A stretch of DNA of 64,000 nt from assembly GCF_018449725.1 (NCBI RefSeq), contig NZ_JAAVVC010000002.1:124001-188000 (forward strand), given 5' to 3'. Every line of letters starts with the position of its first letter. The first letter of the stretch is position 1. Below are positions 7,652 through 16,029 of this stretch, one piece after another. The translations under genes were made by a program, and so were the position numbers. The notes under the pieces were generated by a model. It was not told the DNA's origin and did no database searches. It saw nothing but the letters and a program-made list of their open reading frames with translations. Origin of the DNA: Pseudomonas sp. dw_612. GTDB lineage: Bacteria; Pseudomonadota; Gammaproteobacteria; Pseudomonadales; Pseudomonadaceae.

Positions 7652-8830
7652 ATGCTGCTCAACCTGTTCAATGAAATGCGCGCCGCCAAGGTGCCGATCT
7701 CGGTGCGCGAGCTGCTGGACCTGATCAACGCGCTGAAACAGCGCGTTATCTTCGCCGACATGGACGAGTTTTATTACTTGGCCCGGGCGATCCTGGTGAA
7801 GGACGAAAAGCATTTCGACAAGTTCGACCGAGCCTTCGGTGCCTACTTCAATGGCCTGGAAAAACTCGACGATCACCTTCAGGCGTTGATTCCCGAAGAT
7901 TGGCTGCGCAAGGAATTCGAACGTTCCCTGAGCGATGAAGAGCGGGCGCAGATCCAGTCCCTCGGTGGCTTGGACAAGCTGATCGAAGAATTCAAGAAAC
8001 GCCTGGAAGAACAGAAAGAACGCCACGCGGGCGGCAACAAGTGGATCGGCACCGGCGGCACCAGCCCGTTCGGCTCTGGAGGCTTCAACCCGGAAGGCAT
8101 TCGGGTCGGCGATGCCGGCAAGCGCCAGGGCAAAGCGGTGAAAGTCTGGGATCAGCGCGAGTACAAGAACCTCGACGACTCGGTGGAACTCGGCACGCGC
8201 AACATCAAGGTAGCCCTGCGCCGACTGCGCAAGTTTGCTCGTCAGGGCGCGGCGGAAGAGCTGGACATCGATGGCACCATCGACCACACCGCCCGCGACG
8301 CCGGCCTGCTGAACATCCAGATGCGCCCGGAGCGGCGCAACACCGTCAAGCTGTTGCTGCTGTTCGACATCGGCGGCTCGATGGACGCCCATGTGAAAAT
8401 CTGCGAAGAACTGTTCTCGGCCTGCAAGACCGAGTTCAAGCATTTGGAGTATTTCTACTTCCACAACTTCGTGTATGAGTCGGTGTGGAAGAACAACATG
8501 CGCCGCACTTCCGAGCGTTTTTCGACGCAGGATTTGCTGCACAAGTATGGCGCCGACTACAAAGTGATCTTCATCGGCGACGCCGCCATGGCGCCCTACG
8601 AAATCACCCAGGCCGGCGGCAGCGTCGAGCACTGGAACGAAGAACCGGGCTACCTGTGGATGCAGCGCTTCATGGAGAAATACAAGAAGCTCATCTGGAT
8701 CAACCCCTACCCGAAAGACACGTGGGGCTATACCTCGTCGACCAATATCGTGCGGGATTTGATTGAAGACCGGATGTATCCGCTGACGTTGCGGGGGTTG
8801 GAGGAAGGGATGCGGTTTCTTTCCAAGTAA
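7652..8830 (+). CDS. VWA-domain protein, CoxE/YehP-like partner of MoxR
   Basis: 392 residues without signal peptide or membrane helix, so cytoplasmic. The N-terminal 130 residues are helical and charged, with a coiled-coil-like stretch (LDKLIEEFKKRLEEQKERH); then a glycine-rich linker and a C-terminal VWA domain. The metal site is D239-I-G-G-S243, DxGxS in place of the usual DxSxS; this variant occurs in CoxE-type VWA proteins, so the domain may still bind Mg2+. Cotranscribed with the MoxR ATPase. The client complex is unknown: no coxLMS or other metalloenzyme genes are adjacent. Confidence 0.85.
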   Translation: MLLNLFNEMRAAKVPISVRELLDLINALKQRVIFADMDEFYYLARAILVKDEKHFDKFDRAFGAYFNGLEKLDDHLQALIPEDWLRKEFERSLSDEERAQIQSLGGLDKLIEEFKKRLEEQKERHAGGNKWIGTGGTSPFGSGGFNPEGIRVGDAGKRQGKAVKVWDQREYKNLDDSVELGTRNIKVALRRLRKFARQGAAEELDIDGTIDHTARDAGLLNIQMRPERRNTVKLLLLFDIGGSMDAHVKICEELFSACKTEFKHLEYFYFHNFVYESVWKNNMRRTSERFSTQDLLHKYGADYKVIFIGDAAMAPYEITQAGGSVEHWNEEPGYLWMQRFMEKYKKLIWINPYPKDTWGYTSSTNIVRDLIEDRMYPLTLRGLEEGMRFLSK

Positions 8831-8853
8831 TCTTCGTTGGCAGGGCTGACGCC

Positions 8854-8944
8854 TTCGCGAGCAAGCTCGCTCCCACAGGGGGATGTGTTGTTCACAAAAT
8901 ATGTGAGCAATACCGATCCAATGTGGGAGCGAGCTTGCTCGCGA
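8854..8944. repeat. REP pair (family A), head-to-head
   Basis: TTCGCGAGCAAGCTCGCTCC and following CACA (8854-8877), then TGTGGGAGCGAGCTTGCTCG and CGA (8922-8944). Orientation is the reverse of most other pairs in the window. It separates the VWA gene from the convergent pxpC, whose stop begins 6 bases on. Confidence 0.9.
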
Positions 8945-8949
8945 TGCTT

Positions 8950-9876
8950 TTAGCGGTTAACAAATCGTCGCAGATAGGCGACCTGCTCCCGATGCGCCAC
9001 GTCCTGCACCACCGGCCGCAACCGCACCTTCGCCCCCGGCAAACACTGCGCCAGCCGCGCCAGCGCCAACGGCGTCAACGCCCCCAGTCGCGGATAACCG
9101 CCAATGGTCTGCCGATCATTGACCAATACAATCGGCTGCCCGTCCGGTGGTACCTGCACGGCGCCCAGCGGGATGCCTTCGGAAATCATCGGCTTGCCCT
9201 GATATTCCAGCGGAGTGCCCAACAGGCGAATGCCCATGCGGTCGGCGCGGCTGTCCAAAACCCAAGCGCTGTTGAACGCGTCAAACAGGCTTTGCCCGCT
9301 GAACGCGCCGATCTGCGCGCCGAGCACCAGGTCCAGCGGTGCATCGCGTTTGAAATCCGGGACATGTTCCTGCGGCAACTCCCGCAGCAGGATTAACCCA
9401 CTGCCCGAATAGCTCAGCTGCGCATCCTTGGCCAATGGCCGGCCCATGCCATCGAGGCCGCCGAGTTCCTCGCGGACCACCGTCGCACTGCTGCCCAACA
9501 CTTTCGGCGCATCAAATCCGCCCGGCGCGGCGAGATAGGCCCGCGCTCCGAGCACCGGTTGGGTGAAATGCAGTCGCTGACCTTTGTGCAGCCGGAAACT
9601 GCGCCACGGCGCCAACGCCTCGCCATTCACTTGCGCGCCCAGGTCCGCCCCGGCCAGCGCCAGCACGCAATCCTCTTCGGCCACCACGGTAAAGCCGCCG
9701 AGGGTGATTTCGATCACCGGTGCATCCAGCCCATTGCCCAGCAACCAATTGGCCCACGACATCGAGCGCCAATCCAGGCCGCCGCCCTGGGTCACGCCCA
9801 AGTGCCGCACGCCGAAACGGCCGGCGTCCTGCAACAGACATAGCGGCGTACTTGCTTCAATGCTTAGACGGCTCAT
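8950..9876 (-). CDS. pxpC: 5-oxoprolinase subunit C
   Basis: 308 residues, of the biotin-dependent-carboxyltransferase-like (KipA/AHS2) family. Signatures: FGVRHLGVTQGGGLDWRSMS near the start, and GIPLGAVQVPPDGQPIVLVN around 225-245. With PxpA and PxpB it forms the prokaryotic ATP-dependent 5-oxoprolinase, which opens L-5-oxoproline (pyroglutamate) to L-glutamate. Last gene of the operon; its ATG overlaps the stop of pxpB as ATGA, showing translational coupling. Confidence 0.92.
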   Translation of the reverse strand: MSRLSIEASTPLCLLQDAGRFGVRHLGVTQGGGLDWRSMSWANWLLGNGLDAPVIEITLGGFTVVAEEDCVLALAGADLGAQVNGEALAPWRSFRLHKGQRLHFTQPVLGARAYLAAPGGFDAPKVLGSSATVVREELGGLDGMGRPLAKDAQLSYSGSGLILLRELPQEHVPDFKRDAPLDLVLGAQIGAFSGQSLFDAFNSAWVLDSRADRMGIRLLGTPLEYQGKPMISEGIPLGAVQVPPDGQPIVLVNDRQTIGGYPRLGALTPLALARLAQCLPGAKVRLRPVVQDVAHREQVAYLRRFVNR

Positions 9877-10577
9877 GCCTGGGCCTCCAGTGGCGTATCG
9901 TCGCCGCCCAAGTTGATGAATTCGGCATGGCTGACGGCTTCGAAACGCACCGTATCGCCGGGTTGCATCAGGCTGTAGCCATCCCGTTCACGGTCGAACA
10001 GTTTGGCCGGGGTGCGGCCGATCAGGTTCCAACCGCCGGGGGATACCACCGGATAAGCGGCGGTTTGTCGTTCGGCAATTCCCACGCTACCCGCTGCCAC
10101 TTTCTTACGTGGCGTGTTCAAGCGCGGCGCGGCCAGCACTTCCTCGACCAAACCCATGAAGGCAAAACCCGGCGCAAAGCCCAGCGCGAACACTTGGTAC
10201 TCGCGCTCGCTGTGACGGCGGATGACCTCGTCCACCGCCAACCCGCTGCGTTGCGATAACAGACTCAATTCCGGGCCGACACTCAAGTCGTACCAGACCG
10301 GCAACACATGGCATTTGCCCGTAGTGCTGGCGTTGGGCGACAGATCGATCAACGCTTCAGCAATCAATTCCCGCGCCTGGGCCGGACTCAGCGCGGTTAA
10401 AGCGTAATGCACCATCAACGTCGTATAAGACGGCACCAAATCGATCAAATGCCCGCCAAACGCAGCGCGCAGACTTTCACTGGCCGCGAGCATCCACGGC
10501 ATGTTCGCTTCGGCGATTTCATCGAACAGGCGCACCATCAGACAGTCCAGCGCCACCACTTCCACCCGTGGTTTCAT
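9873..10577 (-). CDS. pxpB: 5-oxoprolinase subunit B
   Basis: 234 residues, KipI/AHS1 family. The hallmark [12 protein letters not shown] lies at about 148-159 and [20 protein letters not shown] follows. Works with PxpC as the ATP-dependent part of the 5-oxoprolinase complex. Start ATG at 10577 overlaps the pxpA stop (ATGA), and its own stop overlaps the pxpC start in the same way. Confidence 0.92.
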   Translation of the reverse strand: MKPRVEVVALDCLMVRLFDEIAEANMPWMLAASESLRAAFGGHLIDLVPSYTTLMVHYALTALSPAQARELIAEALIDLSPNASTTGKCHVLPVWYDLSVGPELSLLSQRSGLAVDEVIRRHSEREYQVFALGFAPGFAFMGLVEEVLAAPRLNTPRKKVAAGSVGIAERQTAAYPVVSPGGWNLIGRTPAKLFDRERDGYSLMQPGDTVRFEAVSHAEFINLGGDDTPLEAQA

Positions 10578-11326
10578 GACGCGCTCTGCTGGTTCAAGGC
10601 CTCGCGGATACGCCGCACGGCCGCCACCGAACTGGCGTTATCGCCGTGCACGCAGAGGGTGTTGGCCTGCAAATGCAAGGCGCTGCCGTCATTGGCCGTG
10701 AGGTGATCGCCACGGGCGATGATCAGCGCTTGCTCAATGATTTTCTCGGGATCGTGATGCACCGCGCCCGGCAGTTGCCGCGAAACCAGCATCCCGGCGC
10801 GGTCGTAGGCGCGGTCGGCAAAGGCTTCGAACCACAGGGTCACGCCGTATTCATCGCCCAGCGCCTGAGCTGCACTGTTGTCACGGGTGGCCATGAGCAT
10901 AAGCGGTAGAAACGGGTCATAGGCAGCCACAGCCTCAATCACCGCCCGCAATTGTGCAGGATTGGCCATCATGTCGTTGTACATCGCGCCGTGGGGTTTG
11001 ACGTAACTGACCTGCCCGTTTTGAGCACGGCAGATGCCGTCCAGCGCACCGATCTGGTAATGCAGCAGGTCTTGAAGTTCCTGGGCGGTGTAAGCCATGG
11101 AACGGCGGCCGAATCCCGCAAGATCCTGATAGGCCGGGTGCGCGCCAATCTTCACGCCGTGGCTCAGGGCCAGGCTGACAGTCTTGCGCATGATGCTCGG
11201 GTCGCCGGCATGGAAACCGCAGGCGATGTTGGCGCAATCAATGAAGGGCATGACCTCGGCGTCCAGACCCATGGTCCAGTTGCCGAAGCTCTCGCCGATG
11301 TCGCAGTTCAATAGCAGGCGGCTCAC
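10574..11326 (-). CDS. pxpA: 5-oxoprolinase subunit A (LamB/YcsF family)
   Basis: 250 residues. Family signatures [14 protein letters not shown] at the N-terminus, [13 protein letters not shown] at about 32-44 and [13 protein letters not shown] at about 67-79. The chosen start is the GTG at 11326, which has AGGAG 8 bases upstream; an upstream in-frame ATG at 11347 has no such site. First of the three coupled pxp genes and 76 bases downstream of the MFS gene on the same strand, with an interrupted dyad between. Confidence 0.92.
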   Translation of the reverse strand: MSRLLLNCDIGESFGNWTMGLDAEVMPFIDCANIACGFHAGDPSIMRKTVSLALSHGVKIGAHPAYQDLAGFGRRSMAYTAQELQDLLHYQIGALDGICRAQNGQVSYVKPHGAMYNDMMANPAQLRAVIEAVAAYDPFLPLMLMATRDNSAAQALGDEYGVTLWFEAFADRAYDRAGMLVSRQLPGAVHHDPEKIIEQALIIARGDHLTANDGSALHLQANTLCVHGDNASSVAAVRRIREALNQQSAS

Positions 11327-11359
11327 GGTGAACACTCCTGTAGGCATATTCTTTTTTTA

Positions 11360-11394
11360 CTGCCGGGACATTCTTGGAAAAGCATGCCCGGCAG
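11360..11394. repeat. Inverted repeat between MFS gene and pxpA
   Basis: CTGCCGGG (11360-11367) and CCCGGCAG (11387-11394) form an 8-bp stem. On the transcribed minus strand it is followed by A residues, not T, so it is not a standard terminator. It could tune expression of pxpABC relative to the transporter gene or protect mRNA ends. Confidence 0.45.
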
Positions 11395-11402
11395 ATTATC
11401 AG

Positions 11403-12689
11403 TTACTCGGCTTCGAGTTGCTTGCCACGGGTTTCCGGCAGGCTCAACGCCGCCAGAATCACCACCCCGTAGGACACCGCCGCAAACGCTCCGATGCCTA
11501 CGCTCAGCGGCACTTTCTGGCTGAGCAAACCGATAAACAGTGGAAACAATGCCGCCAGAGCCCGACCGATGTTGTAGCAAAAGCCCTGACCCGAGCCGCG
11601 AATCCGCGTCGGAAACAACTCAGTCAAAAAGGCGCCCATGCCGCTGAAGATCCCCGAGGCAAAGAAGCCCAACGGAAAGCCCAGCCACAGCATCACGCCG
11701 TTACTGACCGGTAATTGGGTGTAGAGCAGCACGATGGTGAACGAGCCGACGGCGAACAGGATGAAGTTCTTCTTACGACCGAGGATATCGGTCAAATACG
11801 CGCTGATGACGTAACCGACGTAGGAACCGACGATCACCATCGCCAGATAACCGCCCGTGCCGAGTACGCTCAAACCCCGTTCGTTCTTCAGGAACGTCGG
11901 CAGCCAGGACGTGATCGCGTAGTAACCGCCGAGTGCGCCGGTGGTCAGCACCGAAGCGCGAATCGTGGTGAAGAGGATGCCGGGGGCGAAGATCTCGTAG
12001 AACTTCGCCGGGTTGCTCGGTTCTTGCTTGGCCTTGGCTTCGCGATAGATTTCCGGGTCCTTGACCAGTCGGCGGACGAAAATCACGAAAATCGCCGGGA
12101 CGATGCCGAGGATGAATAATGCACGCCAGGCCTCTTCCGGCGGCAGTACCGAGAACAGCAGCGCATACAGAATCGCCGTCAGCCCCCAACCCAGCGCCCA
12201 ACCGGATTGCACCATGCCCACCGCTTTGCCACGGTCCTTGGCGCGAATCACTTCGCCCATCAGTACTGCGCCGGCGGTCCATTCACCGCCAAAACCGAAA
12301 CCCATCAAGGTGCGGCTGATCAGCAGTTGTTCGTAGTTTTGCGCGAAGCCGCAGAGGAAGGTGAAAAAGGCGAACCACAGTACGGTCAGTTGCAAGGTGC
12401 GCACGCGACCGATGCGGTCGGAGAGAATCCCCGCCACCCAGCCGCCAATGGCCGAGGCGATCAAGGTGCTGGTGTGAATCAGCCCCGCTTCGCCGGTGGT
12501 AATGCCCCACATGGCAATCAGAGTCGGCACCACGAAGCTGAGCATCTGGGTGTCCATGCCGTCCAGGCCATAGCCGATCTTGCAGCTCCAGAACGTGCGG
12601 CGTTCCTGTTTGTTGATGTTGCGATACCAGTCGAAAGGTCCCGGGCGAGTCGTAGCCTTGGGGATGTCGAGGGTGTCGGGCGCACTCAT
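11403..12689 (-). CDS. MFS transporter, likely for 5-oxoproline or a related acid
   Basis: 428 residues with about twelve membrane helices. The MFS signature between helices 2 and 3 is GILSDRIGRVRTLQL; the second-half counterpart is YLTDILGRKK. The opening (FDWYRNINKQERRTFWSCKI) and overall layout match the aromatic-acid/sialate proton-symporter branch. ATG at 12689. Shares strand and close spacing with pxpABC and is divergent from a LysR regulator, which points to import of the substrate of the oxoprolinase. Substrate is inferred from context only. Confidence 0.85.
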   Translation of the reverse strand: MSAPDTLDIPKATTRPGPFDWYRNINKQERRTFWSCKIGYGLDGMDTQMLSFVVPTLIAMWGITTGEAGLIHTSTLIASAIGGWVAGILSDRIGRVRTLQLTVLWFAFFTFLCGFAQNYEQLLISRTLMGFGFGGEWTAGAVLMGEVIRAKDRGKAVGMVQSGWALGWGLTAILYALLFSVLPPEEAWRALFILGIVPAIFVIFVRRLVKDPEIYREAKAKQEPSNPAKFYEIFAPGILFTTIRASVLTTGALGGYYAITSWLPTFLKNERGLSVLGTGGYLAMVIVGSYVGYVISAYLTDILGRKKNFILFAVGSFTIVLLYTQLPVSNGVMLWLGFPLGFFASGIFSGMGAFLTELFPTRIRGSGQGFCYNIGRALAALFPLFIGLLSQKVPLSVGIGAFAAVSYGVVILAALSLPETRGKQLEAE

Positions 12690-12818
12690 GGCAAGTCTCC
12701 GTACATATTTTATTGGTATTGTTCTGAGCCCCGACGACGCCTATCGTGGGAACCGGATGGCCTGATTTTTGGGCTCCATGCCCTGCGGCGTCCAACTAAT
12801 AAAAACCCGGCCTAGACA

Positions 12819-12831
12819 TAAGAATTCTTTA
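12819..12831. promoter_or_regulatory. Candidate LysR box (T-N11-A) in the MFS/lysR gap
   Basis: TAAGAATTCTTTA fits T-N11-A and contains the perfect palindrome AAGAATTCTT (12820-12829). It lies 17 bases before the lysR start and 130 bases from the MFS start, suitable for autoregulation and divergent control. Motif match only. Confidence 0.4.
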
Positions 12832-12847
12832 TCCAAGAGCAGATCCC

Positions 12848-13762
12848 ATGAATTTGAAGTTTCTTGAGACTTTCGTTTGGGTCGCACGGCTGAAGAGTTT
12901 TCGCCTGACCGCGGACAAGCTCTTCACCACCCAGGCGTCGATTTCCAGCCGCATCGCGGTGCTCGAAAGCGAGCTCGGGGTGAAGCTGTTCCTGCGCGAT
13001 TCCCGAGGTGTGAGCCTGACGCCCGAAGGCCTGAAAGTGCTCGAATACGCCGAACAGATGATGGACACCATGCAGGCGCTCAAGCAGTCGATCGAGACCC
13101 GATCGAGCAAGGTCGGGCGGGTGCGCATCGGCGTGATGGACACGGTGATCCACACTTGGCTGAGCCCGTTGGTGGCGCAGATGATGGATCACTATCCGTT
13201 GGTGGAAATCGAGCTGGTGGCGGATACGTCGCTCAACCTCTGCGATCAGCTGCAAAAAGGCTTTCTCGACCTGATCCTGCAAACCGACCTGTTGCGCCAG
13301 GAAAGCGTGCGCAGCCTGGAACTGGCCAGCCACCCGATGGGCTGGATCGTGGCCAGCAATTCCATCTACAACCGCGAGTATTCAGGCGTGGCCGACCTGG
13401 CCCGCGAGCGGATCATCACCTACTCGAAAAACTCCCATCCACATCAGGACGTTCTGGCGCTGATGCAAGCCAACGGCGTGATGGCGCCACGGCTGAACTG
13501 CGTGAACTCGGTGTCGGCGATTACCCGGCTGCTGCGCGACGGTTTTGGCATTGGCGCGTTGCCACCAGTGCTGGTGGCTGAAGAGCTGGCGCGAGGGGAA
13601 TTGACCTTGCTGGCGATCGACCAACGGCCACCGAATTTGCAGGTGGTGGTGTCATGGCGGGTCGGGGTGGAATGGGTCGAGGAAATTGTGACGTTGTGTC
13701 AGCAGGTGTTGGAGGGGTATGCGCGGAAGGTGGGTGAGGGTTACATCATTCTTGCTGACTGA
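12848..13762 (+). CDS. LysR-type regulator next to the oxoprolinase operon
   Basis: 304 residues. Winged helix-turn-helix at about 1-60 (FVWVARLKSFRLTADKLFTT, then QASISSRIAVLESELGVKLF), followed by a substrate-binding domain. Start ATG at 12848. It is divergent from the MFS-pxpABC unit, the usual arrangement of a LysR activator and its target, so it probably senses 5-oxoproline or a related compound. That role is inference. Confidence 0.9.
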   Translation: MNLKFLETFVWVARLKSFRLTADKLFTTQASISSRIAVLESELGVKLFLRDSRGVSLTPEGLKVLEYAEQMMDTMQALKQSIETRSSKVGRVRIGVMDTVIHTWLSPLVAQMMDHYPLVEIELVADTSLNLCDQLQKGFLDLILQTDLLRQESVRSLELASHPMGWIVASNSIYNREYSGVADLARERIITYSKNSHPHQDVLALMQANGVMAPRLNCVNSVSAITRLLRDGFGIGALPPVLVAEELARGELTLLAIDQRPPNLQVVVSWRVGVEWVEEIVTLCQQVLEGYARKVGEGYIILAD

Positions 13763-13767
13763 ACCCT

Positions 13768-13913
13768 TGTAGCAGCTGCCGAGGCACGAGGCTGCGTTCG
13801 GCTGCGAAGCAGTCGTGAAATCAGGCGACGCGATGTTTCAGTTAGACCGCGTGCTCCGGTTTTACGACTGCTTCGCAGCCGAACGCAGCCTCGCGGGCTC
13901 GGCAGCTGCTACA
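13768..13913. repeat. Inverted repeat pair (family B)
   Basis: TTGTAGCAGCTGCCGAGGCA with GGCTGCGTTCGGCTGCGAAG CAGTCGT on the left, mirrored by ACGACTGCTTCGCAGCCGAA CGCAGCC and GGCAGCTGCTACA on the right. One of five copies of this family in the window. Lies between the LysR gene and the convergent DUF2937 gene. Confidence 0.9.
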
Positions 13914-13930
13914 TAGGTCTGTGCTTTGGT

Positions 13931-14473
13931 TTACAACCCCCGCACATCCCGATCTTCAATCGGCCGGCTCTGACGCAGGCGTTTGCCGCCGAGCACCACC
14001 CAGTCGATCAGCCGGAACAGGCATTCAATGCCGAACGACAGCAGCAACGCCCCGCTCATACCCCAGATCATCGCTTCCGGGGTCAGCAGAATCTGGTAGC
14101 TGTAGCCATTCCAGGTTTCCTTGCGGATGTCCGGATCAGCGGCCAGCGCCACTTGCAGGAAGCGGATGTACCACGGGCCTTGCATGGCCTGGAACTGTTT
14201 ATCGAGGGCGATCTGACGGGTGAGCAGGTTGCTCAGGCTGTCGGCATCGCTGCGAAAGATCGGGTCTTCACTCGCCCGGTAATGCGCGACCAACGCCTGC
14301 ATATCGCCCTTGAAGAACTGATTGGCGGTGCCCTGGAACCCGCTCAAACCGGTCTGGGCCTCAATCAGGTGCGCTTCGACCCGCTTGGCGTAATCGCTGA
14401 TGAATCCCGGCACCTGGACACCGATCAACAGGCCCGCCGCAAACAACACCAGCCGTAGATAACTGAGCAACAT
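13931..14473 (-). CDS. DUF2937 membrane protein
   Basis: 180 residues, with one hydrophobic helix at each end (about 4-22 and 137-160) and a charged middle segment with coiled-coil character. This is the DUF2937 layout: an N-terminal helix, a 110-residue extracytoplasmic part, a C-terminal helix. Function unknown. Starts at ATG 14473, 12 bases after the stop of the amidotransferase gene, so probably cotranscribed with it. Confidence 0.75.
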   Translation of the reverse strand: MLLSYLRLVLFAAGLLIGVQVPGFISDYAKRVEAHLIEAQTGLSGFQGTANQFFKGDMQALVAHYRASEDPIFRSDADSLSNLLTRQIALDKQFQAMQGPWYIRFLQVALAADPDIRKETWNGYSYQILLTPEAMIWGMSGALLLSFGIECLFRLIDWVVLGGKRLRQSRPIEDRDVRGL

Positions 14474-14485
14474 GGGGGTGAGTCC

Positions 14486-15262
14486 TTATTCGGTCTTGCC
14501 CTGGCTGACGCATTCGCCGCGTCGCCAGAGGCTCCATTGGCCCGGTTCGTAGCGGGTCCAGGTTTCGTTTTCGGTCAAGGGTTCGGTGGCGATCACCGTG
14601 ACCACGTCGTTGGGCGTGGTTTCGGCCTGGAAGTCGACGATCACATCGACGTCCTTCAAGCGTGCCGGGCCGAACGGGGCGCGGCGGGTGATCTGCGCCA
14701 GTTTGGTCGAGCAATAGCAGAACAGCCAGTCGCCGTCGCTGAGCAGGCAGTTGAACACGCCTTTGCTGCGGTATTCGGCGCAGGCGGCCACCAAGTCCGG
14801 CAGCAGTTCTTCGATTTCTACCGGCTCGGGGAACGCCGCGCGCACCCGGTTGAGCAAGTCGCAGAACGCCGCTTCGCTGTCGGTATCGCCGACCGGGCGG
14901 TAAAAGCTTTTGATCGGTTCGAAGTCCGCGAGCTGGCCGTTGTGGGCGAAACACCAGTTACGCCCCCACAACTCGCGCACGAACGGGTGGGTGTTGGACA
15001 GGCAGACCTTGCCGACGTTGGCCTGACGGATATGCCCGATCACCACTTCGCTTTTGATCGGGTAGCGTTGCACCAGGTTGGCCACTTCGGACTCGCAACT
15101 GGCCGCCGGGTCCTGGAACAGGCGCAGGCCACGGCCCTCATAGAAAGCGATGCCCCAGCCGTCGCGGTGCGGCCCGGTACGCCCGCCGCGCTGCATCAGC
15201 CCGGTGAAGCTGAACACGATATCGGTCGGGACATTGGCGCTCATGCCCAATAACTCACACAT
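14486..15262 (-). CDS. Class II glutamine amidotransferase (YafJ-like)
   Basis: 258 residues. The nucleophile is C2, exposed after Met removal ([10 protein letters not shown]). Other Ntn motifs: [12 protein letters not shown] at about 32-43, [13 protein letters not shown] near 94-106 and FAHNGQL near 109-115. It has only the glutaminase domain, as in E. coli YafJ; the synthase partner and product are unknown. Middle gene of a three-gene minus-strand group with the membrane-protein gene upstream and DUF2937 downstream. Confidence 0.88.
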   Translation of the reverse strand: MCELLGMSANVPTDIVFSFTGLMQRGGRTGPHRDGWGIAFYEGRGLRLFQDPAASCESEVANLVQRYPIKSEVVIGHIRQANVGKVCLSNTHPFVRELWGRNWCFAHNGQLADFEPIKSFYRPVGDTDSEAAFCDLLNRVRAAFPEPVEIEELLPDLVAACAEYRSKGVFNCLLSDGDWLFCYCSTKLAQITRRAPFGPARLKDVDVIVDFQAETTPNDVVTVIATEPLTENETWTRYEPGQWSLWRRGECVSQGKTE

Positions 15263-15294
15263 GCTCGGACTCTCGCTTCAATGCTGGGGCACAG

Positions 15295-15783
15295 TTACAG
15301 ACGCGGTTCGATGCGCGAACGCTGGGGGTTGTTCGGGATCGGCGGACGGCCATAGCGATCGTCGCCGGCCACGCCGAACGGTTGCTCGTCTTCATAGTCG
15401 TCAGGCTTGATCGCGGCTTTGGCGGCGGCGGCCTGTTCCTTGCGGGCGGTGGCGGCCCGCTCGATCGGCCAGCGGATCAGCACCAGAAGCAGGTACAGGC
15501 CGAAGGCGATCATGCCGTACATGAACAGATCGGAAATCGCCCGCCAGGCGTTGTTGCCCACCTTGAACGCCAGGTCCAGAGCGGTGATGGCGATGGCCGG
15601 GGCGACCTTTTCCTTCACCGGGTCGATGATGGTCGGGCTGAACAGCAACACCGCCATCAGCAGCCGCAGCGGCTCACGCAGGTAGCGCCACATCCAGCGG
15701 GTCAAGCGCATCCACACCAACAGGCAGCCTAAAGCGGCAAAGGCGTAGAGGCCCCAAGCGATCAGATAGTCGTTCTCGGTCAT
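15295..15783 (-). CDS. Uncharacterised membrane protein
   Basis: 162 residues from the ATG at 15783 (MTENDYLIAWGLYAF); an in-frame ATG at 15792 is also possible, and neither has a clear ribosome site. Three or four hydrophobic helices, then a basic/alanine-rich tail (AATARKEQAAAAKAAIKPDD) and an arginine-proline C-terminus that should lie in the cytoplasm. I do not recognise a named family. It leads the group with the YafJ-like amidotransferase and DUF2937. Confidence 0.7.
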   Translation of the reverse strand: MTENDYLIAWGLYAFAALGCLLVWMRLTRWMWRYLREPLRLLMAVLLFSPTIIDPVKEKVAPAIAITALDLAFKVGNNAWRAISDLFMYGMIAFGLYLLLVLIRWPIERAATARKEQAAAAKAAIKPDDYEDEQPFGVAGDDRYGRPPIPNNPQRSRIEPRL

Positions 15784-15876
15784 GGTGTCCATGGCAAGGC
15801 AGGCAAAGAGGCGCTTATAGTAACGACTTTTCGCCTGTCCGGCTTGTCCCAATACCGGGCCGTTACGCGTAACCCC

Positions 15877-15966
15877 TGTGGGAGCGGGCTTGCTCGCGAA
15901 GAGGGAGTGTCAGTCGACATCATTGTTGTCTGATACACCGCTTTCGCGAGCAAGCCCGCTCCCACA
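15877..15966. repeat. REP pair (family A)
   Basis: TGTGGGAGCGGGCTTGCTCG CGAA at the left and TTTCGCGAGCAAGCCCGCTC CCACA at the right, about 45 bases apart. It lies in the divergent gap before the oligopeptidase gene. Confidence 0.92.
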
Positions 15967-16029
15967 GGGATTTGCAGCGGCATCAAGACCTGCGAAACCC
16001 TTATTCCGTACATCGTCCGAGAGCCCTTC

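Noticed and set aside
6833..8632. 599-residue open frame on the minus strand opposite moxR and the VWA gene
   Set aside because: It is the antisense shadow of two GC-rich genes, shows compositional bias only, and has no ribosome site or recognisable motif.
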